Counted from the stretch's first letter, positions 15,173 through 23,232 are shown. The stretch: 34,233 bases of DNA from GAS188 sp044445965 (GCA_044445965.1 JBIOEJ010000059.1:1-34233); one strand, 5' to 3'. Translations and numbers: made by a program. Notes: generated from the letters alone by a model not told the origin.

Positions 15173-15852
15173 GCAAAGCGACCGAGACCACGGGCAAGCC
15201 CGGCGCCTCGGCGCGGCGCGGGCTGGTGCTGATCATCGCTTCGCCGTCTGGCGCTGGAAAATCGACGCTGAGCCGCCTCTTGCTGCAGACCGATCGCAAT
15301 CTCCTTCTGTCCGTCTCCGTCACTACGCGACCACGCCGGCCGAGCGAAGTCGATGGTATCCACTACCATTTCATCGACACGCGCCGCTTCGAGGCGATGC
15401 GCGATCGCAGCGAGCTTCTGGAATGGGCCGAAGTCCACGGTAATTTTTACGGCACGCCGCGTGAGCCCGTCGAAACCGCGCTCGAGGCGGGGCGCGACTA
15501 TCTATTCGACATCGATGTTCAAGGAACCTTGCAGGTCTATCAGGCGATGCGGGCCGATGTCGCAAGCATCTTCATCCTGCCGCCTTCGATCCCCGAGCTC
15601 GTCGAGCGGCTGCGCCGGCGCGCCGAAGATGATGCAGCGACCATCCAAAAGCGCCTCGCCTCCGCGGCGAAGGAAATCCCCCATTGGCGGGATTTCGATT
15701 ATGTGCTCGTCAATGACGATCTCGACCGGGCCTTCGCCGGTCTGCAAGCGATCCTCGCGGCGGAACGTCTGAAGCGATCGCGCAAGGAGCAAGCCTTCGA
15801 GGCGCTTGCCAGCGAACTGCTGGCGGATTTGGCGCGCACCAAGATGGGATGA
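15142..15852 (+). CDS. gmk: guanylate kinase
   Basis: The protein phosphorylates GMP to GDP with ATP. The P-loop SPSGAGKS is at residues 34-41, TTRPRRPSEVDGIHYHF is the GMP-binding region, and DIDVQGT and RLASAAKEI follow in the expected order. Two starts are plausible. The ATG at 15142 (236 residues) has GTGGAG just before it and overlaps yicC by 31 bases. The GTG at 15169 (227 residues) forms a GTGA overlap with the yicC stop, the classic arrangement for translational coupling. The first nine residues are not conserved in either case. Identification is firm; start position is open. Confidence 0.95.
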   Translation: MARTGPKRRVSKATETTGKPGASARRGLVLIIASPSGAGKSTLSRLLLQTDRNLLLSVSVTTRPRRPSEVDGIHYHFIDTRRFEAMRDRSELLEWAEVHGNFYGTPREPVETALEAGRDYLFDIDVQGTLQVYQAMRADVASIFILPPSIPELVERLRRRAEDDAATIQKRLASAAKEIPHWRDFDYVLVNDDLDRAFAGLQAILAAERLKRSRKEQAFEALASELLADLARTKMG

Positions 15853-15941
15853 TCGCTATCTTGCCGCGGCCCGCAGGCACGCTCCTTTGGGTCGCGCGGA
15901 TGTGAAGCGAGCTTGAAAGCGTCAAGGCCGGTGTTCACAAG

Positions 15942-15966
15942 CAAAAGGCGCCCCACAGGGCGCCCC
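15942..15966 (-). terminator. intrinsic terminator of the ribosomal protein cluster
   Basis: On the minus strand GGCGCCC and GGGCGCC form a perfect seven-pair stem (15964-15947) with a four-base loop, followed by TTTTGCTTG. It lies 25 bases beyond the rplQ stop. On the plus strand there is no T-run, so gmk probably does not use it as an efficient terminator. Confidence 0.75.
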
Positions 15967-15990
15967 TTCGGTCTCGGCGAGAATCGCGCT

Positions 15991-16416
15991 TCAGGCCGCC
16001 GCGGCCTCGACCACTTCGGTCTTCTGCGTCGGGCCGGAATCCAAGCCCTTGGCATCGACGTCGCGGTCGACGAACTCGATGACTGCGACTGGCGCCGCAT
16101 CCCCGTAGCGATAACCCGCCTTGAGGATGCGGGTATAGCCGCCTTGCCTCTCCTTGTAGCGGGGGCCGAGCACCTCGATCAGCTTCTTGACCATCTGCTC
16201 ATCGCCGAGCTTGGCCATCGCCTGGCGACGCGCATGCAAGTCACCGCGCTTGCCGAGGGTCACGAGCTTCTCCACTACCGGGCGCAGATCCTTCGCCTTG
16301 GGCAGCGTGGTGACGATCTGCTCATGCTTGATGAGCGAGGCCGCGAGATTGGCGAACATCGCCTGGCGATGCTCGGAGGAGCGGCCGAAGCGGCGATAGC
16401 TCTTGCGGTGATACAT
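15991..16416 (-). CDS. rplQ: 50S ribosomal protein L17
   Basis: The 141-residue product begins MYHRKSYRRFGRSSEHR, the diagnostic L17 N-terminus (usually MRH), and continues with LIKHEQIVTTLPKAKDLRP. L17 sits near the exit of the peptide tunnel in the large subunit. The acidic Ala-rich tail after residue 120 (KTEVVEAAAA) extends past the E. coli protein, as in many alphaproteobacteria. It is the last gene of the alpha operon, 47 bases after rpoA, and is followed by an intrinsic terminator. Confidence 0.97.
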   Translation of the reverse strand: MYHRKSYRRFGRSSEHRQAMFANLAASLIKHEQIVTTLPKAKDLRPVVEKLVTLGKRGDLHARRQAMAKLGDEQMVKKLIEVLGPRYKERQGGYTRILKAGYRYGDAAPVAVIEFVDRDVDAKGLDSGPTQKTEVVEAAAA

Positions 16417-16463
16417 GGCGCTGATCCTGCTGCGGTCTTAGCTGGCGTCTCTCGGGCCGCGTC

Positions 16464-17480
16464 TCAATAATGCTCCTCGAAGCGCTTGGCGAGCTCTTCG
16501 ATATTCTCCGGCGGCCAGCCAGTGACCTCCATGCCCAGATGCAGGCCCATGGTGGCCAGCACCTCCTTGATCTCGTTCAAGGACTTGCGGCCGAAATTCG
16601 GGGTGCGCAGCATCTCCGCTTCCGACTTCTGGATGAGGTCTCCGATATAGACAACATTGTCGTTCTTGAGACAGTTGGCCGAGCGCACCGAAAGCTCCAG
16701 CTCGTCGACCTTCTTGAGCAGGGCCGGGTTGAAGGGAAGCTCCGGCGCCGAGACCGAGACGGCTTGCTCTTTGCGCGGCTCCTCGAAGTTCACGAATACG
16801 TTCAGCTGATCTTGGATGATGCGCGCCGCGTAGGCGACGGCGTCATCCGGCGACACTGCGCCGTTGGTCTCGATCGACATGGTCAGCTTGTCGTAGTCGA
16901 GCACCTGACCCTCGCGGGTATTCTCGACGCGGTAGGAGACCTTCTTCACCGGGCTGAACAGGCTGTCGACCGGGATGAGGCCGATGGGCGCGTCCTCCGC
17001 CCGGTTCTTGTCGGCCGGCACATAGCCTTTGCCGTTGGCAACCGAGAGCTCCATGCGGAACTCGGCGGCCTCGTCAAGCGTGCAGATCACCAAGTCGGGA
17101 TTGAGGATCTGGATGTCGCCGCTGATTGTGATGTCGCCGGCCTTGACGCTGCCCGGCCCCTGCTTGCGCAAGGTCAGGCGTTTCGGCTGCTCGGTTTGCA
17201 TCTTGAGCGCGATCGCCTTGACGTTGAGGATGATGTCCGTCACGTCCTCGCGCACGCCGGCGATCGAGGAGAACTCGTGCAACACCCCGTCGATCTGGAT
17301 GGAGGTGACCGCGGCTCCCTGCAGTGAGGAGAGCAGCACGCGGCGCAAGGCGTTGCCGAGCGTCGTACCGAAACCCCGCTCGAGCGGCTCGGCCACCAGC
17401 GTCGCGACGCGATGGGCTGCATCGCCGAAGGCGACGTCGAGCTTCGAGGGTCTGATCAGGTCCTGCCAGTTCTTGTGCAT
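16464..17480 (-). CDS. rpoA: DNA-directed RNA polymerase subunit alpha
   Basis: The 338-residue alpha subunit dimerises through its N-terminal domain (1-235; LEPLERGFGTTLGNALRR) to nucleate polymerase assembly. Its C-terminal domain (about 255-325; RTPNFGRKSLNEIKEVL) contacts upstream promoter DNA and activators. I chose the ATG at 17480 (MHKNWQDLIRPSKL) because it matches the family start and AAAGGA lies ten bases upstream. In-frame ATGs at 17489 and 17546 and a longer frame reaching into rpsK would add residues not found in the family. It lies in the alpha operon between rpsK and rplQ. The rpsD gene found here in enterobacteria is absent. Confidence 0.97.
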   Translation of the reverse strand: MHKNWQDLIRPSKLDVAFGDAAHRVATLVAEPLERGFGTTLGNALRRVLLSSLQGAAVTSIQIDGVLHEFSSIAGVREDVTDIILNVKAIALKMQTEQPKRLTLRKQGPGSVKAGDITISGDIQILNPDLVICTLDEAAEFRMELSVANGKGYVPADKNRAEDAPIGLIPVDSLFSPVKKVSYRVENTREGQVLDYDKLTMSIETNGAVSPDDAVAYAARIIQDQLNVFVNFEEPRKEQAVSVSAPELPFNPALLKKVDELELSVRSANCLKNDNVVYIGDLIQKSEAEMLRTPNFGRKSLNEIKEVLATMGLHLGMEVTGWPPENIEELAKRFEEHY

Positions 17481-17560
17481 CACGGCCATGTCCTTTGACG
17501 GCTCGGCCCCGGCAAGCTCGCGGGGCGAAAACGATGAATCGAACATCGGTGTTACTGGGC

Positions 17561-17950
17561 TCAAACGCGCCGGCGCTTGCGCGGCCGGCAACCATTATGG
17601 GGAATGGGAGTCACGTCGCGGATCGAGGTGACGGTGAAGCCTGAGGCTTGCAGGGCGCGCAACGCCGATTCGCGCCCGGAGCCGGGACCCGAGACCTCGA
17701 CTTCGATCATCTTGACACCATGCTCCTGCGCCTTGCGGGCGGCATCCTCGGCAGCCACCTGCGCCGCATAGGGCGTCGATTTGCGGTTGCCCTTGAAGCC
17801 CATGACGCCCGAAGACGACCAGGAAATCGCGTTCCCCTGCGCGTCGGTGATGGTGATCATCGTATTGTTGAAACTCGCGTTCACATGCGCGACGCCCGAG
17901 GCGATGTTCTTGCGCTCGCGTCTCCTGACGCGACCGGCTTCCTTGGCCAT
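17561..17950 (-). CDS. rpsK: 30S ribosomal protein S11
   Basis: The 129-residue product has NIASGVAHVNASFNNTMITI and GVKMIEVEVSGPGSGRESALRAL, hallmarks of S11. It ends in the conserved TPIPHNGCRPRKRRRV tail. S11 forms part of the platform near the mRNA exit channel. It follows rpsM by 75 bases and precedes rpoA by 80 bases. Length agrees with other bacterial S11 proteins. Confidence 0.98.
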   Translation of the reverse strand: MAKEAGRVRRRERKNIASGVAHVNASFNNTMITITDAQGNAISWSSSGVMGFKGNRKSTPYAAQVAAEDAARKAQEHGVKMIEVEVSGPGSGRESALRALQASGFTVTSIRDVTPIPHNGCRPRKRRRV

Positions 17951-18025
17951 GATCCGTTCTCCAAGCGCCAGGCAACCCGCCTCGGCGACAAACTAAACTT
18001 GCGCGCCGAAGCGCTGACGATCGAG

Positions 18026-18394
18026 CTACTTCTTCTTACCGGCGATCGGCTTCGCCTTGCCCTTGCGGGTGCGGGCGTTGGTATGGGTGCGCTGACCGCG
18101 CACAGGCAGGCCACGCCGATGGCGCAGACCCCGATACGCGCCAAGATCCATCAGCCGCTTGATGTTCATCGCCACGTCGCGACGAAGATCGCCCTCGACC
18201 ATGTAATCTCGATCGATCATCTCGCGGATCTGCAGGACTTCCTGATCGGTCAGTTGAAAGACGCGCCGCTCAGGCCCGATTCCAACTTTCTGGCAGATCA
18301 CCTCGGCGTTGCTCGGGCCGATCCCGTAGATATAGCGTAGCGCGATGGAAACGCGCTTGTTGGTCGGTATATTGACGCCAGCAATACGAGCCAC
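18026..18394 (-). CDS. rpsM: 30S ribosomal protein S13 (GTG start)
   Basis: The 122-residue product starts MARIAGVNIPTNKRV and contains LRHRRGLPVRGQRTHTNARTRKG, the S13 signature. S13 sits in the head of the small subunit and contacts the P-site tRNA and the large subunit. The start codon is GTG (18394-18392), with GAGGGAG eight bases upstream. It is the first gene of the alpha operon and is preceded by a 182-base gap with two structured elements. That arrangement suggests regulation at the rpsM leader, though the mechanism is unknown here. Confidence 0.98.
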   Translation of the reverse strand: MARIAGVNIPTNKRVSIALRYIYGIGPSNAEVICQKVGIGPERRVFQLTDQEVLQIREMIDRDYMVEGDLRRDVAMNIKRLMDLGAYRGLRHRRGLPVRGQRTHTNARTRKGKAKPIAGKKK

Positions 18395-18429
18395 GTCCAG
18401 TCTCCCTCAAGCGGAACGGCGGAGGCCGC

Positions 18430-18465
18430 CCCGGTCTTCAAAATTGTCCCGAATTCTGAACCGGG
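18430..18465 (-). promoter_or_regulatory. stem-loop in the rpsM leader
   Basis: In the minus-strand RNA, CCCGGU (18465-18460) pairs with ACCGGG (18435-18430). Inside it CAGAAUU (18458-18452) pairs with AAUUUUG (18445-18439), with one G-U pair. The loop is six bases and internal loops are one and three bases. A small GGCGG-CCT-CCGCC hairpin (18430-18418) abuts it on the rpsM side. No T-run follows, so it is not a terminator. It ends 36 bases before the rpsM GTG. Confidence 0.5.
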
Positions 18466-18469
18466 CGAC

Positions 18470-18508
18470 AAAGACAAAAGCAGCCGGCACGGTTGCCCGG
18501 CCAACTGC
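18470..18508 (-). terminator. candidate terminator or attenuator after adk
   Basis: In the minus-strand RNA, GCAG and CCGG (18508-18497, with a four-base bulge) pair with CCGG and CUGC (18487-18480). The U-rich tail UUUUGUCUUUG follows. The bulge weakens the stem. The position at the spc/alpha operon boundary makes partial termination plausible. Confidence 0.38.
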
Positions 18509-18576
18509 AAAAATCATCCTTGGTTCATGCCGCTTCTAGGACCAAGCTCGCCATTCGTCAACCAGCCATATGCGGG

Positions 18577-19170
18577 TCACGCATGCACGCTGTGTCGAAG
18601 CGCGGCATCGATCGCCTGCGTCACAACATCGATCGGATTCATGCCGTTCACCGCCTTCAGCTTGGCCGTGCCGCGGTAATAGGCTGATACTGGCGCTGTT
18701 TGCGCGCGATAAGCGCCAAGTCTCGTACCGAATACAGCCGGATCATCGTCCTTGCGAACCGGCAATCCGGCACGCTTGGCTTCCTCGGCGCGCTTGACGA
18801 TGCGGTCGACGAGCTTTTCGGCATCGACCTCGAACTCGATCACCGCATCTAGCTTAAGGCCCTTCTCTGAAAGCATGGCGTCGAGCGCTTGCGCCTGAGC
18901 GACCGTACGCGGAAAGCCGTCGAGCACGAAGCCTTTCGCCGCATCGCGTCGCGCAATTCGGTCCTCGATGATCTTGACGACGACATCGTCGGGAACGAGC
19001 TCGCCTCGCGCCATGATCTCCTTGGCGGCAAGGCCTGTCGGCGTGCCCGCGGCGACCGCGGCGCGCAGCATCTCGCCGGTCGATAGATGCAAGAGGCCGA
19101 ACTTCTCGACGAGCCTTGCCGCTTGGGTCCCCTTGCCCGCGCCTGGAGGTCCGATCAACACGAGCCTCAT
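18577..19170 (-). CDS. adk: adenylate kinase, short-LID form
   Basis: The 197-residue enzyme interconverts ATP + AMP and 2 ADP. The P-loop GPPGAGKGT is at residues 7-15, LSTGEMLR is the AMP-binding segment, and GFVLDGFPRT is the conserved Asp-Gly-Phe-Pro-Arg signature. The LID is reduced to a short stretch around AGLPVRKDDDPAVF, with no zinc-binding cysteines, which is why the protein is shorter than the E. coli enzyme. Its ATG overlaps the secY stop (ATGA), implying translational coupling. The secY-adk pairing is the usual alphaproteobacterial end of the spc operon. Confidence 0.97.
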   Translation of the reverse strand: MRLVLIGPPGAGKGTQAARLVEKFGLLHLSTGEMLRAAVAAGTPTGLAAKEIMARGELVPDDVVVKIIEDRIARRDAAKGFVLDGFPRTVAQAQALDAMLSEKGLKLDAVIEFEVDAEKLVDRIVKRAEEAKRAGLPVRKDDDPAVFGTRLGAYRAQTAPVSAYYRGTAKLKAVNGMNPIDVVTQAIDAALRHSVHA

Positions 19171-20501
19171 CGACGCCTTCCCCGCAGCTTCGATTTCTTG
19201 ATCAACCCCTCATACTGGTGCGCGAGCAGATGGCCGTTGATCTGCGCCACCGTATCCATGGTGACGCTGACCACGATGAGGAGCGATGTTCCGCCAAAGT
19301 AATAAGGCAGCGAGGCCGACGAGACCAGGATTTCAGGGATCAGGCAGATGATGGCGAGATAAGCGGCGCCGATCACCGTGATTCGGGTCAAGATCGTGTC
19401 GATATAGGCGGCGGTCCGCTCGCCCGGCCTGATGCCGAGGATAATGCCGCCGTGCTTCTTGAGGTTATCGGCCGTCTCCTGCGGATTGAACACGATCGCA
19501 GTGTAGAAGAATGCGAAGAAAACGATCATCGCCACGTACAAGATCATGTAGGCTGGCCGACCATGGCCGAGATAGGTCGACATCAGGCCGATCACTCCGC
19601 TGCCGTCGTTCTGCGAGAAGCTCGCGAGCGTCGTCGGCAACAGGAGGAGCGAAGATGCGAAGATCGGCGGAATGACGCCGGAGGTATTGAGCTTCAAGGG
19701 CAGGAACGATGTATTCGCCTCGTAGACGCGGTTTCCGGACTGGCGCTTCGGATAATTGATCAATAAACGCCGTTGCGCCCGTTCCATGAACACGCAAAAG
19801 GCGATGACGGCGAACGACATGACGATCACGCCGAGGATGAGCCCGGTCGAGATCGCGCCTTGCCGCCCGAGTTCCAGCATGTTCCCGAATGCGGTCGGCA
19901 GATTCGCCACGATGCCGGCGAAGATGATCAACGAGGAGCCATTGCCGATGCCGCGGCTGGTGATCTGCTCGCCGAGCCACATCAGGAACAGCGTGCCGCC
20001 GCTGAGCGTGATGACGGTCGACAAGCGGAAGAAAAGGCCCGGCTGCAGAACGACGTTGCCGCTCGAGGACTCGAGCCCGACCGCGATGCCGTAGGCCTGG
20101 AACACGGCGAGAATCACCGTGAGATAGCGCGTATACTGATTGAGGACCTTGCGCCCGGCCTCGCCTTCCTTCTTCAAGGCTTCGAGCTGGGGCGAAAGCG
20201 ACGTCAGAAGCTGGATGATGATCGATGCCGAGATATACGGCATGATGTTGAGGGCGAAAATGGCAAGCCGCCCGACGGCCCCGCCGGAAAACATATTGAA
20301 CAGGCCCAGAATGCCGCCTTGAGCCGCCTTGAACGTCTCGGCGAGCGCATCGGGATTGATGCCGGGCATCGGGATATACGTGCCAAGGCGATAGACCACG
20401 AGTGCGCAGAGCGTGAACCAGATGCGTTTCTTCAGTTCCTCGGCCTTGGCGAAGGCGCCGAGATTGAAATTGGAGGCGATCTGTTCGGCGGCCGAAGCCA
20501 T
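19167..20501 (-). CDS. secY: preprotein translocase subunit SecY
   Basis: The 444-residue integral membrane protein forms the protein-conducting channel of the Sec translocon with SecE and SecG. About ten hydrophobic segments are visible, beginning at residue 30. Signature segments are RLGTYIPMPGI in the first membrane region, GIGNGSSLIIF, and SGNRVYEANTSFLPLKLNTSGVIPPIFA. The ATG at 20501 is preceded by GGAGGAG. It overlaps adk by four bases. Upstream lies a 98-base gap after rplO that contains a hairpin. Confidence 0.98.
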   Translation of the reverse strand: MASAAEQIASNFNLGAFAKAEELKKRIWFTLCALVVYRLGTYIPMPGINPDALAETFKAAQGGILGLFNMFSGGAVGRLAIFALNIMPYISASIIIQLLTSLSPQLEALKKEGEAGRKVLNQYTRYLTVILAVFQAYGIAVGLESSSGNVVLQPGLFFRLSTVITLSGGTLFLMWLGEQITSRGIGNGSSLIIFAGIVANLPTAFGNMLELGRQGAISTGLILGVIVMSFAVIAFCVFMERAQRRLLINYPKRQSGNRVYEANTSFLPLKLNTSGVIPPIFASSLLLLPTTLASFSQNDGSGVIGLMSTYLGHGRPAYMILYVAMIVFFAFFYTAIVFNPQETADNLKKHGGIILGIRPGERTAAYIDTILTRITVIGAAYLAIICLIPEILVSSASLPYYFGGTSLLIVVSVTMDTVAQINGHLLAHQYEGLIKKSKLRGRRR

Positions 20502-20544
20502 GTCTATCTCCTCCGCATCTGCCTAGCCGCCCCGGCCCACCTTG

Positions 20545-20576
20545 TCGGGCGCGAGACGCCTGTCTTACAGGCCCGA
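20545..20576 (-). other. hairpin between rplO and secY
   Basis: On the minus strand TCGGGC (20576-20571) can pair with GCCCGA (20550-20545), with an inner CTGT-AAG-ACAG hairpin (20570-20560). An alternative is the perfect GCCTGT-AAG-ACAGGC stem (20572-20558). No T-run follows. It would lie in the long spacer before secY. Confidence 0.35.
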
Positions 20577-20599
20577 GGTAGGTGCTGCGGCACCAGCCA

Positions 20600-21076
20600 T
20601 CAAGCCGTCGCTGCTTCCTGCGCCAGGATCTTCACCGAACCGCCGGCTTTCTCGATGGCCGCGATCGCCGATTTCGACGCCCCCGCCACCTCGAATGCGA
20701 GCTTCTCCTTCAATTCGCCGCGGCCGAGCAGCTTGACGCCGCCGCGAGCGCTGCGGCAGACACCGCTCTCCACGAGAGCTCCTACGTCGATCGGTTTGGC
20801 GCCGGTAAGCTTGCCGGCGTCGAAGGCCAGCTGGATGCGGTCGAGATTGACCGCGTTGAGATCGCGTCCGAACAGGCTACGGAAGCCGCGTTTCGGCAGC
20901 CGGCGGTGCATCGGCATCTGCCCACCCTCGAAACCCTTCACCGCGACCCCGGTACGCGCCTTTTGGCCCTTGACGCCGCGCCCGGCCGTCTTGCCCTTGC
21001 CGGAGCCTATGCCGCGCCCGACCCGCTTCCTGATCTTGAGGGCGCCTCGATTGTCGGAAATCTCGTTGAGCTTCAT
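20600..21076 (-). CDS. rplO: 50S ribosomal protein L15
   Basis: The 158-residue product opens MKLNEISDNRGALKIRKRVGRGIGSGKGKTAGRGVKGQ, the glycine/basic extension that threads into 23S rRNA in L15. It ends with a globular domain containing VKLLGRGELKEKLAF. The ATG at 21076 lies ten bases after rpmD. L15 is a late assembly protein of the large subunit. Confidence 0.97.
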   Translation of the reverse strand: MKLNEISDNRGALKIRKRVGRGIGSGKGKTAGRGVKGQKARTGVAVKGFEGGQMPMHRRLPKRGFRSLFGRDLNAVNLDRIQLAFDAGKLTGAKPIDVGALVESGVCRSARGGVKLLGRGELKEKLAFEVAGASKSAIAAIEKAGGSVKILAQEAATA

Positions 21077-21086
21077 CGCATCCTCC

Positions 21087-21275
21087 TCACCGAGCCTCGA
21101 CGACGCGCACGAGGTGCTTCACTTGCTCGATCATGCCGCGGATCGATGGCGTATCCTCGAGCGTCGAGCGGCGGTGTAATTTGTTGAGACGAAGACCGAT
21201 CAGCGCCTGGCGCTGGCGGAACTCGCGGCGGATCGGCGAGCCGATCTGCTCGATGGTGATCGTCTTGTCGGCCAT
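21087..21275 (-). CDS. rpmD: 50S ribosomal protein L30
   Basis: The 62-residue product starts MADKTITIEQIGSPIRREFRQRQ and contains LIGLRLNKLHRRSTLEDTP, the L30 signature. It ends with a helix IEQVKHLVRVVEAR. Reading starts at the ATG at 21275, with GAGGGGAGG just upstream. A longer frame reaching 21464 runs inside rpsE and is not coding. It lies 13 bases after rpsE. Confidence 0.96.
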   Translation of the reverse strand: MADKTITIEQIGSPIRREFRQRQALIGLRLNKLHRRSTLEDTPSIRGMIEQVKHLVRVVEAR

Positions 21276-21288
21276 GAACCCCCTCCCC

Positions 21289-21843
21289 TCACGCATCGCC
21301 CGAGGCATCGGCCGCCTCGATCTGCCGGCGAGCCTGCAAGACCGCGATCTTGAGGCCGCGGCGCGCAGCGACGGAGCGCGGCGAATCCTCGCGCTTGAGC
21401 GCATCGAAAGTCGCGCGCACCAGGTTATACGGATTCGATGAGCCGAGCGATTTCGCCACCACATCCTGGATGCCGAGCGATTCGAACACGGCGCGCATCG
21501 GACCGCCGGCGATTATGCCGGTGCCCGGGACGGCAACGCGCAGCACGACACGACCGGCCCCGTGACGGCCGTTGGCGTCATGATGCAGCGTGCGGCCCTC
21601 GCGCAGGGGAATGCGCACGAGATTGCGCCGCGCGGCCTCGGTCGCCTTGCGGATGGCTTCCGGTACCTCGCGCGCCTTGCCATGACCGAAGCCGACGCGA
21701 CCCTTCTGGTCGCCGACGACGACCAAGGCCGCGAAGTTGAAGCGCCTTCCGCCCTTCACCACCTTCGCCACCCGGTTGATATGCACGAGGCGGTCGACGA
21801 ACTCGCTGTCCCGCTCCTCGCGCTTGGCCGTATCTCTCGCCAT
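21289..21843 (-). CDS. rpsE: 30S ribosomal protein S5
   Basis: The 184-residue product has the S5 double-stranded RNA-binding domain (residues 15-80, INRVAKVVKGGRRFNFAALVVVGD). A second domain follows, with VPGTGIIAGGPMRAVFESLGI and SLGSSNPYNLVRATFDAL. S5 helps keep decoding accurate and interacts with S4 and S8. It follows rplR by 60 bases and precedes rpmD. Confidence 0.98.
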   Translation of the reverse strand: MARDTAKREERDSEFVDRLVHINRVAKVVKGGRRFNFAALVVVGDQKGRVGFGHGKAREVPEAIRKATEAARRNLVRIPLREGRTLHHDANGRHGAGRVVLRVAVPGTGIIAGGPMRAVFESLGIQDVVAKSLGSSNPYNLVRATFDALKREDSPRSVAARRGLKIAVLQARRQIEAADASGDA

Positions 21844-21903
21844 GATATTCTCTCGACTGACGCGGGTCGGCAGGCCCCGCTCGCTTCAATGCTATGCCTG
21901 CCG

Positions 21904-22266
21904 TCAAAACTCCAACCCGCCCTCGCGAGCGGCCTCGGCGAGCGCCTTGACGCGCCCGTGGAACAGGTAGCCTCCCCGATCGAAGACCACGCGGGTGACA
22001 CCCTTGGCCTTGGCCCGCTCCGCGATCACCTTGCCGACCGCGGCCGCCGCGGCGATGGTTGCGCCGCTCTTCAACTCGCCGCGCAACCCCTTCTCGAGCG
22101 AGGACGCGGCAACGAGCGTCTCACCCTTGGCGTCGTCGATCAGCTGCGCGTAGATCTGCTTCGAGGAACGGTGCACCGAAAGGCGCGCGCGCCCATTGGC
22201 GGCCGCTTTCACCAAGCGGCGGATACGCGCGAAGCGGCGCGTGCGAATATGTCCCGGCTTCGTCAT
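21904..22266 (-). CDS. rplR: 50S ribosomal protein L18
   Basis: The 120-residue product has RLSVHRSSKQIYAQLIDD and KVIAERAKAKGVTRVVFDRGGYLFHGRVKALAEAAREGG, the L18 signature and C-terminal helix. L18 binds 5S rRNA together with L5 and L25. It lies 13 bases after rplF in the spc operon. Length is standard. Confidence 0.98.
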   Translation of the reverse strand: MTKPGHIRTRRFARIRRLVKAAANGRARLSVHRSSKQIYAQLIDDAKGETLVAASSLEKGLRGELKSGATIAAAAAVGKVIAERAKAKGVTRVVFDRGGYLFHGRVKALAEAAREGGLEF

Positions 22267-22279
22267 CGCCTCGCCATCC

Positions 22280-22813
22280 TCACTTCTTCTTGCCTTCCTT
22301 GCGGAACACGAACTCGTCGGAGTATTTCACGCCCTTGCCCTTGTAGGGTTCGGGCTTGCGAAGCGCCCGGATCTCGGCCGCGGCCTGCCCGACGCGCTGC
22401 TTGTCGATGCCCGAGATCACGACCTCAGTCGGCTTCGGCGTCGCGATCGCAATCCCTTCGGGCACCGCGAAATCGATCTCATGGCTATAGCCCAACGACA
22501 GCTTCAGCACTTTGCCTTGCGCCGCAGCACGGTAGCCGACACCGGAGATCTCGAGGCGCTTCTCGAATCCCTTGGTCACGCCTTCGACGAGATTCGCGAT
22601 GCGCGCCCGCGCCGTTCCCCATAAGGCACGCGCCTGCTTCGAGGGCGAGCGTGGATCGACCTTGATCGCACCCTTGTCCATGACGACCGATACGTCGTCG
22701 GGAACAATGAAGCGCAGCTCGCCCTTCGTCCCTTTTATCTTCACCGCCTGCCCGTCGACAGCGGCGGTGACGCCGCTCGGAACGGTGATTGGCTTCTTGC
22801 CGACACGAGACAT
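22280..22813 (-). CDS. rplF: 50S ribosomal protein L6
   Basis: The 177-residue product begins MSRVGKKPITVPSGVTA and has two related domains, as L6 does. The second carries KPEPYKGKGVKYSDEFVFRKEGKKK at the C-terminus. L6 lies near the factor-binding centre of the large subunit. It follows rpsH by 20 bases and precedes rplR by 13. Confidence 0.98.
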   Translation of the reverse strand: MSRVGKKPITVPSGVTAAVDGQAVKIKGTKGELRFIVPDDVSVVMDKGAIKVDPRSPSKQARALWGTARARIANLVEGVTKGFEKRLEISGVGYRAAAQGKVLKLSLGYSHEIDFAVPEGIAIATPKPTEVVISGIDKQRVGQAAAEIRALRKPEPYKGKGVKYSDEFVFRKEGKKK

Positions 22814-22833
22814 GATGCTCTCTCTCGAAACGA

Positions 22834-23232
22834 TCAGAAGATGGTGCAGAGCACCTCGCCGCCCACATGGCGCTCACGCGCCTCGTGGTCGGCCATGACG
22901 CCGAGCGGCGTCGACAGTATCGCCATGCCCAGGCCGTTCGCCACGCGCGGCACCGCAGTTACCGTCGAATAGACCCGCCGCCCCGGCTTCGATACCCGCG
23001 CGATCTCGCGGATGACGGGCTGGCCGTCATAATACTTGAGCTCGACCTCGAACTCGGTGCGACCGTTGCCGAACTCAGTCGAATTGTAACCGCGGATATA
23101 GCCCTCGGCCTTCAGCACGTCGAGGACGCGAGCGCGCAGCTTCGAGCCGGGGGTCGAGACCTTGGGCCGCTTGCGCATCTGCGCATTGCGGATGCGGGTC
23201 AGCATATCGCCGAGAGGATCGTTGATCGCCAT
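22834..23232 (-). CDS. rpsH: 30S ribosomal protein S8
   Basis: The 132-residue product starts MAINDPLGDMLTRIRNAQ and ends with GLGMAILSTPLGVMADHEARERHVGGEVLCTIF, containing the S8 signature. S8 is a primary 16S rRNA binder. In enterobacteria it also represses the spc operon by binding the rplE region of the mRNA; I cannot show such a site here. It follows rpsN by ten bases. Confidence 0.98.
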   Translation of the reverse strand: MAINDPLGDMLTRIRNAQMRKRPKVSTPGSKLRARVLDVLKAEGYIRGYNSTEFGNGRTEFEVELKYYDGQPVIREIARVSKPGRRVYSTVTAVPRVANGLGMAILSTPLGVMADHEARERHVGGEVLCTIF

